From the NCBI GenBank assembly GCA_003248935.1, contig QFQF01000027.1, positions 1 to 20,081 on the forward strand: DNA of 20,081 nt, read 5' to 3'. This DNA is from Sphingobium sp. GTDB lineage: Bacteria; Pseudomonadota; Alphaproteobacteria; Sphingomonadales; Sphingomonadaceae. The notes under the pieces were generated by a model, which saw nothing but the letters and a program-made list of their open reading frames with translations, was not told the origin of the DNA and made no database searches. Positions 9,818 through 18,297 of the stretch are shown here, in pieces. Positions within the stretch are counted from its first letter, which is position 1. Each line of letters starts with the position of its first letter. Position numbers and translations under genes: made by a program.

Positions 9818-11626
9818 CTATTTACGCCCGAACAGCTTCTCTATGTCGCCATGGCCCAGTTTCACCCAGGTCGGGCGGCCATGGTTGCACTGGCCGCTGC
9901 GCGGCGTCACCTCCATCTCGCGCAGCAGCGCGTTCATTTCGGCGACCGACAGCATCCGTCCCGCCCGCACCGACCCGTGGCAGGCCATCGTCGCCGCGAC
10001 ATGGTCGAGCCGTTCCTTGAGCGACAGGGCACTGTCATAGGCGGCAAGATCATCGGCAAGGTCGGTGACAAGACCGTGCACGTCGCCCGTGCCCAGCATC
10101 GCCGGCATCGCCCGGACCAGCATCGCGGCGGGGCCGAACCGCTCCAGTTCCAGCCCGAATTCCGCCAGTTCGGCGATCCGCGCCTCCAGGCGATCGCAGG
10201 CGGGTTCGTCCAGTTCGACAACCTCTGGCAACAGCAGCGCCTGCGACGCGACGCCGCTACCCTCCATCGCCCGGCGCATACGCTCCAGCACCAGCCGCTC
10301 GTGCGCCGCGTGCTGGTCGACGATGACAAGGCCGTCCTCCGCTTCCGCCACGATATAGGTCTTGGCCACCTGCCCGCGCGCGACCCCGAGCGGAAAGCGC
10401 TGCGTCTCGGGCACCGGTTCCGCCGCAACCTCCGCCCGCGCCATCGGCGGCGGGGTCAGGAACGATGGCCTGCGGTCGGAGAATGACGGCGCGGCGTAGG
10501 ACGGAAGGCCGCCGGGGCGCTCCTGCGTCACCGCGGGCAGGTCCACCGCGTCGAAGATCGGCATGGCACCGATCGGCGTCGGCGAAACCGGCTCCTGCCG
10601 CCACGCCGCAAAGGCGGCGGGGTCGGCACGCTGGACGGCACGGAACCCCGCCTCATCCAGCGCGCGGCGGATACCGCCGACGATCATCCCGCGAATCAGC
10701 GCCGGATCGCGGAAGCGCACCTCCGTCTTCGCCGGATGGACGTTCACGTCGACCTCGCCGGGCGGCATATCGAGGAACAGCGCGACCACCGGATGCCGGT
10801 CCCGCGCCAGCATGTCGGCATAGGCGGCACGCACGGCCCCGGACAGCAGCCGGTCACGGACCGGACGGCCGTTGACGAACAGGAACTGATGATCGGCGAC
10901 GCCCCGGTGGTAGGTGGGCAGGCCCGCAACACCGCTCAGCCCCACCCCCTCGCGCTCCAGCGAGATCACCACATGATTCTCCGCCAGCGCGCGATCGGTG
11001 AGCGCTGCCACCCGGTCCTCCCGTCCCTCGTCGCCCTGCACGCCCAGCGTTCGCCGTCCATCATGTTCCAGAGCAAAGGCGATATCGGGCCGTGACATGG
11101 CGAGCCGGCGGATCACGTCCAGACTGGCCGCATATTCGGCGCGGGCGGAACGCAGGAACTTGCGGCGGGCTGGTACCTTCCCGAACAGATGCTCGACGCG
11201 GATGCGGGTGCCGGGCGGGACCGCAGCCGGACCTTCTTCCGCCAGCGTTCCATTGTCGACCACACGCTGCCAGCCCTCCCCGCCTGCGGGGCGGCTTTCG
11301 ATCGACAGCCGCGCGACACTGGCGATCGAGGGCAAAGCCTCTCCCCGGAAACCGAGGGTCGAGACCAGTTCTATGGCGTCGTCGGGCAGCTTCGAGGTCG
11401 CGTGCCGTTCCAGCGCCAGCGCCATTTCCGCCCGGTCCATGCCGCAGCCGTCATCGATCACCTCGATCCGGTCGAGACCGCCGTTGGACAGGCGCACGGT
11501 GATTCGGCCGGCACCCGCATCAATGGCGTTTTCAACGAGTTCCTTGAGCGCGCTGGCCGGCCGTTCGACCACCTCACCAGCGGCAATGCGGTTCACCAGA
11601 TGCTCGGGCAGGCGGCGTATTGACAT
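9818..11626 (-). CDS. mutL: DNA mismatch repair protein MutL
   Basis: MutL couples mismatch recognition by MutS to strand incision and removal. The 602 residues have the normal MutL length. The N-terminal GHKL ATPase carries ELVENAIDAG (catalytic Glu near residue 32), DDGCGM, TLGFRGEALPSIASV and GTRIRVEHLF. A proline-rich linker (about residues 330-410) follows. The C-terminal domain has DQHAAHERLVLE at residue 437, which fits the DQHA-X2-E-X4-E endonuclease motif, plus ACHGSVR (548) and CNHGRP (580), the other metal-site motifs. It is therefore probably a nicking MutL, as in organisms lacking MutH and Dam. The start at 11626 (MSIRRLPEHLVNRIAAGEVVERP) is the family start. The frame extends to 11818, but that part overlaps mreB and has no homologous look. 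The Shine-Dalgarno is weak. The gene is divergent from mreB. Confidence 0.97.
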   Translation of the reverse strand: MSIRRLPEHLVNRIAAGEVVERPASALKELVENAIDAGAGRITVRLSNGGLDRIEVIDDGCGMDRAEMALALERHATSKLPDDAIELVSTLGFRGEALPSIASVARLSIESRPAGGEGWQRVVDNGTLAEEGPAAVPPGTRIRVEHLFGKVPARRKFLRSARAEYAASLDVIRRLAMSRPDIAFALEHDGRRTLGVQGDEGREDRVAALTDRALAENHVVISLEREGVGLSGVAGLPTYHRGVADHQFLFVNGRPVRDRLLSGAVRAAYADMLARDRHPVVALFLDMPPGEVDVNVHPAKTEVRFRDPALIRGMIVGGIRRALDEAGFRAVQRADPAAFAAWRQEPVSPTPIGAMPIFDAVDLPAVTQERPGGLPSYAAPSFSDRRPSFLTPPPMARAEVAAEPVPETQRFPLGVARGQVAKTYIVAEAEDGLVIVDQHAAHERLVLERMRRAMEGSGVASQALLLPEVVELDEPACDRLEARIAELAEFGLELERFGPAAMLVRAMPAMLGTGDVHGLVTDLADDLAAYDSALSLKERLDHVAATMACHGSVRAGRMLSVAEMNALLREMEVTPRSGQCNHGRPTWVKLGHGDIEKLFGRK

Positions 11627-11750
11627 ATGGCAGGGACTAGCCCAAGCGGTCGCTTTCCGCGACCCGCCGACCGACAAATTTTTCCCGTGACTTGGCAGAC
11701 CGTGCGCGCGCGGATAGCAGAATGACCTTGCCCGCTGGACAGGATGAAGC
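11627..11750. promoter_or_regulatory. Divergent mutL / mreB promoter region
   Basis: These 124 bases lie between the mutL and mreB starts. For mreB, TTGGCA (11692-11697) and TAGCAG (11715-11720) are separated by 17 bases, a weak promoter candidate. The mreB ribosome-binding site AGGA (11741-11744) lies 6 bases before its ATG. Nothing clear is seen for mutL, whose upstream bases (on the minus strand CTAGTCCCTGCCAT) lack a good Shine-Dalgarno. Confidence 0.35.
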
Positions 11751-12797
11751 ATGTCGGTTTTCTCGCGTTTGTTCAAATTCTCCTCGCAGGACATGGCCAT
11801 CGACCTGGGGACCGCCAATACGGTGGTCTACGTCCGTGGCCGTGGCATCGTCCTTAACGAACCGTCGGTGGTCGCGGTTGAGACGCTGAACGGCATCAAG
11901 CGGGTGAAGGCCGTCGGCGACGACGCCAAGCTGATGATGGGCAAGACCCCCGATTCGATCGAGGCGATCCGGCCGCTGCGCGACGGCGTGATCGCCGACA
12001 TCGACGTCGCCGAGCAGATGATCAAGCACTTCATCACCAAGGTGCATGGCGGCAAGGCCCGCCCCTGGCGCTTCCCGGAGATCGTGATCTGCGTGCCGTC
12101 GGGCTCCACCTCGGTCGAGCGCCGCGCCATCCGCGACGCCGCCAGCAATGCCGGCGCGAGCCAGGTGTTCCTGATCGAGGAACCGATGGCCGCCGCGATC
12201 GGTGCCGACATGCCCGTGACCGAGCCGATCGGTTCCATGGTCGTAGACATCGGCGGTGGCACCACCGAGGTTGCCGTGCTCTCGCTGCGCGGCCTTGCCT
12301 ATACTACCTCGGTCCGCGTCGGCGGCGACAAGATGGACGAAGCCATCGTCTCCTACGTCCGTCGTCACCACAACCTGCTGATCGGTGAGGCCACGGCAGA
12401 GCGGATCAAGAAGCAATACGGCGTGGCGCAGGCACCCACCGACGGCGTGGGCGAGACCATCCATATCAAGGGCCGCGACCTCGTGAACGGCGTGCCCAAG
12501 GAAATCTCGATCAACCAGGGCCAGATCGCCGATGCGCTCGCCGAGCCGATCAGCACCATCGTCGAGGGCGTTCGCATCGCGCTGGAAAACACGGCGCCGG
12601 AACTGGCGGCGGACATCGTCGATCAGGGCATCGTCCTGACCGGTGGCGGCGCGCTGCTCAAGGGGCTGGACGACGAACTGCGGGACGAGACCGGTTTGCC
12701 TGTCACCGTCGCGGAGGATCCGCTCACCTGCGTCGCCATCGGCACCGGCCGGGCGATGGAGGATCCCATGTTCCGGGGCGTTCTCCAGACGGCGTAA
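11751..12797 (+). CDS. mreB: Rod shape-determining protein MreB
   Basis: This actin-like ATPase forms membrane-bound antiparallel filaments that position the elongation machinery. It has 348 residues, the usual length. A short amphipathic N-terminus (MSVFSRLFKF) is followed by phosphate-1 (AIDLGTANTVVYV), the segment ICVPSGSTSVERRAI, phosphate-2 (VVDIGGGTTEVAVLS), and the adenosine motif VLTGGGALLKGLDDEL near the C-terminus. AGGA lies 6 bases before the ATG. It is first in an operon with mreC (15 bases downstream), mreD, mrdA and rodA. The upstream neighbour mutL is divergent. The sequence is intact and the call is certain. Confidence 0.98.
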   Translation: MSVFSRLFKFSSQDMAIDLGTANTVVYVRGRGIVLNEPSVVAVETLNGIKRVKAVGDDAKLMMGKTPDSIEAIRPLRDGVIADIDVAEQMIKHFITKVHGGKARPWRFPEIVICVPSGSTSVERRAIRDAASNAGASQVFLIEEPMAAAIGADMPVTEPIGSMVVDIGGGTTEVAVLSLRGLAYTTSVRVGGDKMDEAIVSYVRRHHNLLIGEATAERIKKQYGVAQAPTDGVGETIHIKGRDLVNGVPKEISINQGQIADALAEPISTIVEGVRIALENTAPELAADIVDQGIVLTGGGALLKGLDDELRDETGLPVTVAEDPLTCVAIGTGRAMEDPMFRGVLQTA

Positions 12798-12812
12798 GGG
12801 AAAGGGCAAAGG

Positions 12813-13862
12813 ATGGCGCGGCCGCCCAGCCGGCGCCCCGGCCAGAACCGGAGGGCGCAATATGGCTTGTTCGCCAGTTACGTCGTCGCTGTTTCGGGAG
12901 CGTTCGCCGGCCTGCTGTTGATCGGCGTGGCGATGTTCGACCCCACCGGGTTCGCTGCGATCCGGTCGGTCGGCGCGGAAGTGACGCGCCCGGTCTCCGT
13001 GACACTCAAGGGGCTCGTCAGCGGCGCGGGCACGGCGGACGAATGGATCGCCGCCTATTTTCGTGCAGGCTCTCAGAATATAGCGCTGCGGCGGCAGGTC
13101 GACATCAACCGTACGCGCCTGATCGAGGCGGCAGCCATCCAGCAGGAAAATGTCCGGCTCAAGAAGCTGCTGAAGCTTGTCGACAACGAGAAGGACGAGG
13201 TGGTGGCTGCGCGCCTCATCTCCTCCTCCGCGTCGAGCGCGCGGCGGCTGGCGCGGCTCAACGCCGGACGGGCGCAGGGCGTCTATCCCGGCATGCCGGT
13301 CCGCGCGCCGGAGGGGCTGATCGGCCGGGTATATACCGCCGGACCGAACACGGCCGACGTACTGCTGCTGACCGACAGCAGCAATGTCGTGCCGGTCCGC
13401 CGGTCGACCGACAATATCGCGGGCATTTCGGCGGGACGCGATGACGGATCGCTGGAAATCCGTTCGCTCTCGGCCGGACGCAACCCGTTCAAGCCGGGCG
13501 ATATCCTCGTGACATCGGGCACGGGTGGCCTGTACCAGCCCAATATTCCGACGGCGATCGTCGTGCGGATCGCCGGAGACGATGCGATCGCGGTGCCGCT
13601 TGCCAGCCCGGCAAGGGTCGAGATGGTGATGGTCGAGCGCCCGTTCGAGGCAAGCGTGAGCCGTCCGGCGGGAACCACGGCGCCCGGCCCGGGGAGCCTG
13701 CCCCGAACCGCGGCTTCCCCCGCATCCGGCGGCGCGGCCCCGCTGCCATCGTCAGGCCGGGAGACAGCACCAGCCGCTTCCCAGCCGCCAGCAGCCGGGA
13801 ACGCCACAGCCCCTGCGCAACCGGCCAGCAGCGCCACAACCGGCGCCGGCCGACCGCAATGA
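12813..13862 (+). CDS. mreC: Rod shape-determining protein MreC
   Basis: MreC is a bitopic scaffold protein that links MreB inside the cell to PBP2 in the periplasm. The 349 residues begin with a basic cytoplasmic stretch (about 18 residues) and one membrane segment (about residues 19-42). A predicted coiled coil follows (about 88-130, with RRQVDINRTRLIEAAAIQQE and ENVRLKKLLKL), then the beta-rich MreC core (GVYPGMPVRAPEGLIGRVY, VLLLTDSSNVVPV, DILVTSGTGGLYQPNIP). From about residue 282 the tail is Pro/Ala/Ser-rich low complexity, longer than in the minimal family and probably disordered in the periplasm. GGGCAAAGG precedes the ATG. The stop overlaps the mreD start as ATGA (13859-13862), implying translational coupling. 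Confidence 0.96.
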   Translation: MARPPSRRPGQNRRAQYGLFASYVVAVSGAFAGLLLIGVAMFDPTGFAAIRSVGAEVTRPVSVTLKGLVSGAGTADEWIAAYFRAGSQNIALRRQVDINRTRLIEAAAIQQENVRLKKLLKLVDNEKDEVVAARLISSSASSARRLARLNAGRAQGVYPGMPVRAPEGLIGRVYTAGPNTADVLLLTDSSNVVPVRRSTDNIAGISAGRDDGSLEIRSLSAGRNPFKPGDILVTSGTGGLYQPNIPTAIVVRIAGDDAIAVPLASPARVEMVMVERPFEASVSRPAGTTAPGPGSLPRTAASPASGGAAPLPSSGRETAPAASQPPAAGNATAPAQPASSATTGAGRPQ

Positions 13863-14374
13863 ACATTCCTCAGGGGCCCAGGCTTGGCAACCACCCCTCC
13901 CGGTTCCGGCTGGAAGGGACGCCGGTCATCACCGTCATGCTGGGATCGATGACGACGGCGCTGCCGGTCGTGGCCCAGTCGCCGGTGCTGCCGCCCTTCG
14001 GCCTTCTCCTGCTGCTGTCCTGGCGCCTGCTGCGCCCGGAATTGTGGCAGGCGTGGATTGCCCTTCCCCTCGGCCTGTTCGACGACATGATGAGCGGACA
14101 GCCGCTCGGCAGCGCGATGTTCCTGTGGACGGCCGCCCTGATCGGCGTGGATACGACCGAACGCCGCCTTTACTGGCGCGACTACTGGCAGGACTGGCTA
14201 ATCGCAGGCATCGCCATTATCCTGTGCCTTTCAGGAGGATTGCTGTTCGCACGCCTGACCGGCGGCGGGGGAACCATGATGCTCATTGCGCCGCAGATTC
14301 TGTGGTCCGTACTGCTTTACCCCTTCGTCGCGCGGCAATGCGCGTGGCTGGACCGCTGGCGCATCATGGCATGA
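13859..14374 (+). CDS. mreD: Rod shape-determining protein MreD
   Basis: MreD is the small polytopic membrane partner of MreC in the elongasome. The 171 residues have a short polar N-terminus and several hydrophobic segments (for example ITVMLGSMTTALPVV, FGLLLLLSW, AMFLWTAALIGV, WLIAGIAIILCLSGGLLFA, LIAPQILWSVLLYPFVA). The family-typical LPLGLFDDMMSGQPLGSAMF lies near residue 70. The start is set by the ATGA overlap with mreC, and its own end overlaps mrdA the same way (ATGA, 14371-14374). Primary similarity of MreD is always low, so context carries much of the weight, but the pattern is clear. Confidence 0.93.
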   Translation: MNIPQGPRLGNHPSRFRLEGTPVITVMLGSMTTALPVVAQSPVLPPFGLLLLLSWRLLRPELWQAWIALPLGLFDDMMSGQPLGSAMFLWTAALIGVDTTERRLYWRDYWQDWLIAGIAIILCLSGGLLFARLTGGGGTMMLIAPQILWSVLLYPFVARQCAWLDRWRIMA

Positions 14375-16437
14375 AGTTCGGCAAGTCCGGCGGCAAGATC
14401 GTCACACAGGCCAGTCAGTCCTTTTCCTTCACCCGCCGTGCGATGGTGCTGGGCGGCATTCAGGGCGGCATCGGCATGCTGCTGGCCGGGCGCATGGCCT
14501 GGATCAGCGTCGCCGAGAACGAGAAATACCAGCTCCTGTCCGAAAGCAACCGCGTCAACCTGACGCTCATTCCGCCTCGCCGTGGCTGGATCATCGACCG
14601 CAAGGGGCGACCGCTCGCCAACAACCGCACCGATTTTCGCGTCGACATCATCCCCGACCGCCTGCAGGACCGGGACGGGACGATCGCCAGCCTCGCCCAG
14701 TTGCTTGCGCTTCCCGCCGACGAGGTGGAACGGATCAAGGAGGATCTGGCGAACGCCGCCGGGTTCCAGCCGGTGCAGGTCGCGGCCGACCTCAATTACG
14801 AACAGTTCGCCGCCGTCAGCGTCCGCCTGCCCGACCTCCCCGGCGTGGCCCCTGCGCAGGGCTTTTCCCGACACTACCCCGCGGGCGCGACGGTCGGCCA
14901 CCTGATCGGCTATGTCGGGATAGCCTCCGCCAAGGATTATGAGGCGCGCAAGGATCCGCTGCTGATCACGCCGGGCTTCAAGGTCGGCAAGGACGGGCTG
15001 GAGCGCAGCTTCGATCGGGAACTGACCGGCAAGCCCGGCGCGAAACGGGTCGAGGTTACGGCACGCGGCAAGATCGTACGCGAACTGACGACACGGCCCG
15101 ACACCCCGGGCAAGACGATCCGCATGACGATCGACGCCGGGCTGCAGGAATATGCCGGACGGCGGCTTGGCACCCAGTCGGGGTCGGTTGTGGTGATCGA
15201 CTGTCACAGCGGCGACTTGCTGGCGATGGCCTCCATGCCCAGTTACGATCCCAACAGCTTTTCCGACGGCATCAGCCATGCGGAATGGGACATGCTGTCG
15301 CAGGACGATCACGTTCCGCTGCGCAACAAGACCCTTCAGGGCCTCTATCCGCCCGGATCGACGGTGAAGCCGATGGCCGCGCTCGCCTTCCTTCAGGCTG
15401 GCCTCGCGCCTGAGGAAACGGTCAACTGCTCCGGTGCGATCCGGGTCGGCAACACATTGTTCCACTGCTGGAGCCGCCGGGGCCATGGCGCGGTCAACAT
15501 GCATCGGGGGATCGCCCAGAGCTGCGACATCTATTTCTACGTCATGGCCCAGCGCCTGGGCATGCAGGTGATCGCCGACATGGCGCGGCGCCTGGGCCTG
15601 GGCCAGAAATTCCCGCTGCCCTACCCCAGCCAGAGCTACGGCACGGTGCCCGATGCCGCATGGAAGATGCGCAAGTATCAGAAGGAATGGCAAATCTACG
15701 ACACGGTGAATGCGACCATCGGACAGGGCTATATGCTCATCAATCCGACACAGCTCGCCGTGATGGCTTCCCGCCTGGCGTCGGGCAAGGCGCTGATGCC
15801 CAATTTGCTGTACCAGTCGAACCGCCCCCCGCCCCAGCCGCTCGGCGTGTCGCAGGAGCATCTGGACGTCATCCACAATGCCATGAGCGCGGTGGTGAAC
15901 GGCGGCGGCACCGGCGGCGCCGCCCGCCTGCCCGTCCCCGGCGTGCTGATCGCGGGCAAGACCGGCACGGCGCAGGTCCGGCGCATCACCATGGCCGAAC
16001 GCGCGGGCGGCGTACGCGGCAATGCCTCCCTGCCGTTCAAGCTGCGTGACCATGCGCTGTTCCAGGGGTTCGCGCCCTATGACAACCCGCGTTATGCCAT
16101 AGGCACCATCATCGAGCATGGCGGCCATGTCAGCCGCATACAGGACGCGCCGATGATCTCCGCCGATGTCATGAGCTATCTGTTCGATCCGACGAAGGCC
16201 ACCGAACGGCTGGAAAAATACGAGAAGGAATGGGGCGGCCCGCCCGCCGAGCGTCTGGCCGCGCAGATGGCGGACTATCGCCGGACGAAAAATCTGCCTC
16301 CCGTCCCGGGCGCAGCCGTGCCTGCGACAGGCGCAAATGCCGCCAACGCGGTAGACGACGCCGACGAGAGCCTCGCCAACATCGCTGCGGCCGATGCGAG
16401 CGCCAACACGGCCCATGGCGGAGATGTGCCGGAATGA
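14371..16437 (+). CDS. mrdA: Penicillin-binding protein 2 (elongasome transpeptidase)
   Basis: This class B PBP cross-links new peptidoglycan during lateral wall growth. The 688 residues comprise a short cytoplasmic N-terminus, one membrane anchor (about 24-45), the dimerisation/pedestal domain (with PPRRGWIIDRKGRPLANNRTD), and the transpeptidase domain. Motif 1 is STVK with the catalytic Ser at 330, the same number as in E. coli PBP2; motif 2 is SCD at 384; motif 3 is KTGTAQ at 530. The C-terminal tail beyond about residue 630 is Ala/Asn/Asp-rich and probably flexible. The start at 14371 overlaps the mreD stop (ATGA). The frame continues left to 14044, but that part is only mreD read out of frame. 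rodA begins 10 bases after the stop. PBP2 works as a pair with RodA. Confidence 0.97.
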   Translation: MKFGKSGGKIVTQASQSFSFTRRAMVLGGIQGGIGMLLAGRMAWISVAENEKYQLLSESNRVNLTLIPPRRGWIIDRKGRPLANNRTDFRVDIIPDRLQDRDGTIASLAQLLALPADEVERIKEDLANAAGFQPVQVAADLNYEQFAAVSVRLPDLPGVAPAQGFSRHYPAGATVGHLIGYVGIASAKDYEARKDPLLITPGFKVGKDGLERSFDRELTGKPGAKRVEVTARGKIVRELTTRPDTPGKTIRMTIDAGLQEYAGRRLGTQSGSVVVIDCHSGDLLAMASMPSYDPNSFSDGISHAEWDMLSQDDHVPLRNKTLQGLYPPGSTVKPMAALAFLQAGLAPEETVNCSGAIRVGNTLFHCWSRRGHGAVNMHRGIAQSCDIYFYVMAQRLGMQVIADMARRLGLGQKFPLPYPSQSYGTVPDAAWKMRKYQKEWQIYDTVNATIGQGYMLINPTQLAVMASRLASGKALMPNLLYQSNRPPPQPLGVSQEHLDVIHNAMSAVVNGGGTGGAARLPVPGVLIAGKTGTAQVRRITMAERAGGVRGNASLPFKLRDHALFQGFAPYDNPRYAIGTIIEHGGHVSRIQDAPMISADVMSYLFDPTKATERLEKYEKEWGGPPAERLAAQMADYRRTKNLPPVPGAAVPATGANAANAVDDADESLANIAAADASANTAHGGDVPE

Positions 16438-16446
16438 ACGCACATC

Positions 16447-17556
16447 ATGAGTAGCCTTGTCCCCGCCCCGATCGCCAGCCTGCCCTGGCGCCTGCTGCTG
16501 CTGCTGACCTGCATCGCGGGTTTCGGCACTGTCGTTCTCTACAGCGCGGCAGGCGGCAGCATCACGCCCTGGGCGATCAACCAGGGCGTACGCTTCATCA
16601 TCTTCCTTTGCATGGCGCTGCTGATCAGCCGCGTGCCGGTTTCCCTGTTTTCCACCATCGCGCTGCCCGGCTACGGACTGATCCTCGGTGCGCTGGTACT
16701 GGTCGAACTGATCGGCGGCGTTGCGGGCGGCAGCCAGCGCTGGATCAACCTCGGCTTCATGCAGTTGCAGCCGTCCGAGTTCATGAAGCCGATGATCGTG
16801 CTGGCTGTCGCGCAATTCTATGCGCGCCTTCCGGTCGGGGAACTGCGCACCTGGTCGGCGATCTGGCCGGCACTGGTGCTGATCGGCGTGCCGTGGTCGC
16901 TGGTGCTGATCCAGCCCGACCTCGGCACCGCCACGATGATCGCGGCCGGCGGCATCACCGTCATGTTCCTGGCCGGCCTGCCCCTGCGCCTGTTCATCGG
17001 TTCGGGACTCGCCGTGGCCGCCGCCATCCCCGTGGCGTTCAGTTTCCTGCACGGCTACCAGCAGAAGCGCGTCCTCATCTTCCTCGATCCGGAGAGCGAC
17101 CCGCTCGGCGCGGGCTATCACATCAGCCAGTCGAAGATCGCGATCGGCTCCGGCGGCGTGTTCGGCAAGGGCTTCCTGAACGGCACGCAAAGCCATCTCG
17201 ACTACCTGCCGGAAGGGCACACCGACTTCGTGTTCGCCACCATGGCGGAGGAATGGGGCCTGATGGGCGGCATCTCCCTCATCCTCGCCTTCGCCCTGCT
17301 GTTCCGCTGGGGCATCCGCGTCGCGCTGCGCACAGAGGACAAGTTCGGCCGCGTCGTCGCCGCCGGCCTTACGACGACGATCTTCTTCTACGTCGCGATC
17401 AACATGCTGATGGTGATGGGGCTGGCCCCGGTCGTCGGCATCCCCCTCCCCTTCATGTCTTACGGCGGTTCATCGATGCTGACGGTGATGCTGTGCATCG
17501 GCATCATCATGGCGATCGACCGCGGAAACAGGCAGGGCAGCAGCGGCTGGCAGTAA
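16447..17556 (+). CDS. rodA: RodA, SEDS peptidoglycan glycosyltransferase
   Basis: RodA polymerises lipid II into glycan strands in the elongasome, activated by PBP2. The 369 residues form about ten hydrophobic segments. Family signatures are AGGSQRWINLGFMQLQPSEF, LVLIQPDLGTATM, the extracytoplasmic loop LPEGHTDFVFA, whose Asp (residue 260) corresponds to the catalytic Asp of RodA, EEWGLMGG, and the C-terminal GIPLPFMSYGGSSML. It is the last gene of the mreBCD-mrdA-rodA operon. The start lies just after the mrdA stop; a seven-codon frame (16434-16454) bridges the two. No U-tract terminator is visible after it. Confidence 0.97.
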   Translation: MSSLVPAPIASLPWRLLLLLTCIAGFGTVVLYSAAGGSITPWAINQGVRFIIFLCMALLISRVPVSLFSTIALPGYGLILGALVLVELIGGVAGGSQRWINLGFMQLQPSEFMKPMIVLAVAQFYARLPVGELRTWSAIWPALVLIGVPWSLVLIQPDLGTATMIAAGGITVMFLAGLPLRLFIGSGLAVAAAIPVAFSFLHGYQQKRVLIFLDPESDPLGAGYHISQSKIAIGSGGVFGKGFLNGTQSHLDYLPEGHTDFVFATMAEEWGLMGGISLILAFALLFRWGIRVALRTEDKFGRVVAAGLTTTIFFYVAINMLMVMGLAPVVGIPLPFMSYGGSSMLTVMLCIGIIMAIDRGNRQGSSGWQ

Positions 17557-17593
17557 GGCAGGGATGAAATTTTCCGGCGCCGTGCATTTGGTG

Positions 17594-17621
17594 TTTGCAA
17601 AGCACGAAGATCATGCTAACC
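17594..17621 (+). promoter_or_regulatory. Possible tRNA-Lys promoter
   Basis: TTTGCA (17594-17599) and CTAACC (17616-17621) are spaced by 16 bases, about 50 bases upstream of the tRNA. The -10 match is poor. A small hairpin CCGGG/CCCGG (17633-17637 with 17646-17650) lies in the predicted precursor leader. Confidence 0.25.
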
Positions 17622-17673
17622 GCCGCGCCTCACCGGGAAAACCAGCCCGGCACGCGGTCCAGAAGGCCCGAGT

Positions 17674-17749
<76 letters not shown>

Positions 17750-18213
17750 TCCTTCTCAAAGACTTAGGCCGGAATATATACCCCTCTTGAGGGGCTGTCG
17801 AGAGCCACGTAATCGCCACGTAATCAAGATTGTTCGCAAGCTGGCGTAGGCTTCCTCACGTATTTATTCGGGAGGAGGTTTCCTCCCTGGTCAGAGCCAG
17901 CAGGCTGTCTCTTCCACACCCACCTCAGCAGGGCTCCGCCCCGCAACGCCCCGGGAAGCGGAACGGGGCTGATGACGCGCACTATCCCGCGCGCCTGACG
18001 GCGCGCTCCTGAGGGCGCGGCGCTTAGCGAAGAAGGCCCCGCGCGCACTCTGAACCGGCGGTCATGGTTTCAAGTTCAGGCCAGGAAAGCCGACAAACCC
18101 CGTCTTTCCGCCTTTACGGACAAGGTGTTCAATCCCCGCCTCCTTTCAGGGTGCGGCTTCTTGGCATCGGCAATCTCGCTGGCCGCTCGCGCATCGCGAT
18201 GCATGAGCCAAAT
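17750..18213. other. Non-coding left flank of putative island, with repeats and hairpins
   Basis: No gene is supported between the tRNA and the leader at 18214. The stretch holds a hairpin-forming palindrome CCCCTC-TT-GAGGGG (17781-17794) and an exact tandem repeat GCCACGTAATC twice (17804-17814 and 17815-17825). It also holds a GC hairpin GCGCGCC-TGAC-GGCGCGC (17989-18006), whose right arm can pair instead with 18015-18019. Base composition is uneven: AT-rich near 17770-17840, then very GC-rich around 17980-18060. No integrase is present. Confidence 0.5.
17804..17825. repeat. Tandem 11-bp direct repeat
   Basis: GCCACGTAATC occurs twice back to back (17804-17814, 17815-17825), 55 bases after the tRNA-Lys 3' end. 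It may be a recombinase or excisionase arm site, or a chance duplication. Confidence 0.7.
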
Positions 18214-18297
18214 GAGAGTGAGAGGCTGGCGGGCTTCGCCGTGACGGGTTGAGGGTCGAGAGAGAGGCTCCCGGCCGCCCGTCATGGAGGTTTCCCC
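18214..18297 (+). promoter_or_regulatory. Conserved leader, copy 1 (before DUF932 gene)
   Basis: This is the first of two related leaders that end directly at a start codon. It shares with copy 2 (19541-19622) the blocks AGAGTGAGAGG, GTGACGGGT, the 19-base identical run CGAGAGAGAGGCTCCCGGC (18257-18275), CATGGAG and CCCCATG. The base-paired form could be CTTCG with TGAGG (wobbles) around GTGACGGG. The last part carries the ribosome-binding site GGAGG (18286-18290), 7 bases before ATG 18298. It is a candidate structured 5' UTR. Confidence 0.65.

Noticed and set aside
11627..11818. N-terminal extension of mutL
   Set aside because: Overlaps the mreB start and adds residues not found in MutL; the family N-terminus begins at 11626.
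14044..14370. N-terminal extension of mrdA
   Set aside because: It is mreD read in another frame; the PBP2 start fits the ATGA overlap at 14371.
14317..17220. Very long minus-strand ORF (967 codons) opposite mrdA and rodA
   Set aside because: It crosses two clearly real genes and has the low-complexity Arg/Gln/His composition of an antisense shadow.
17824..18048. Possible 74-codon minus-strand gene right of the tRNA
   Set aside because: Arg/Pro/Gly-rich translation without motif or ribosome-binding site; explained by GC-rich sequence.
17781..18297. CRISPR array or defence locus
   Set aside because: Only two adjacent 11-base units, no spacers, no cas-like genes in the window.
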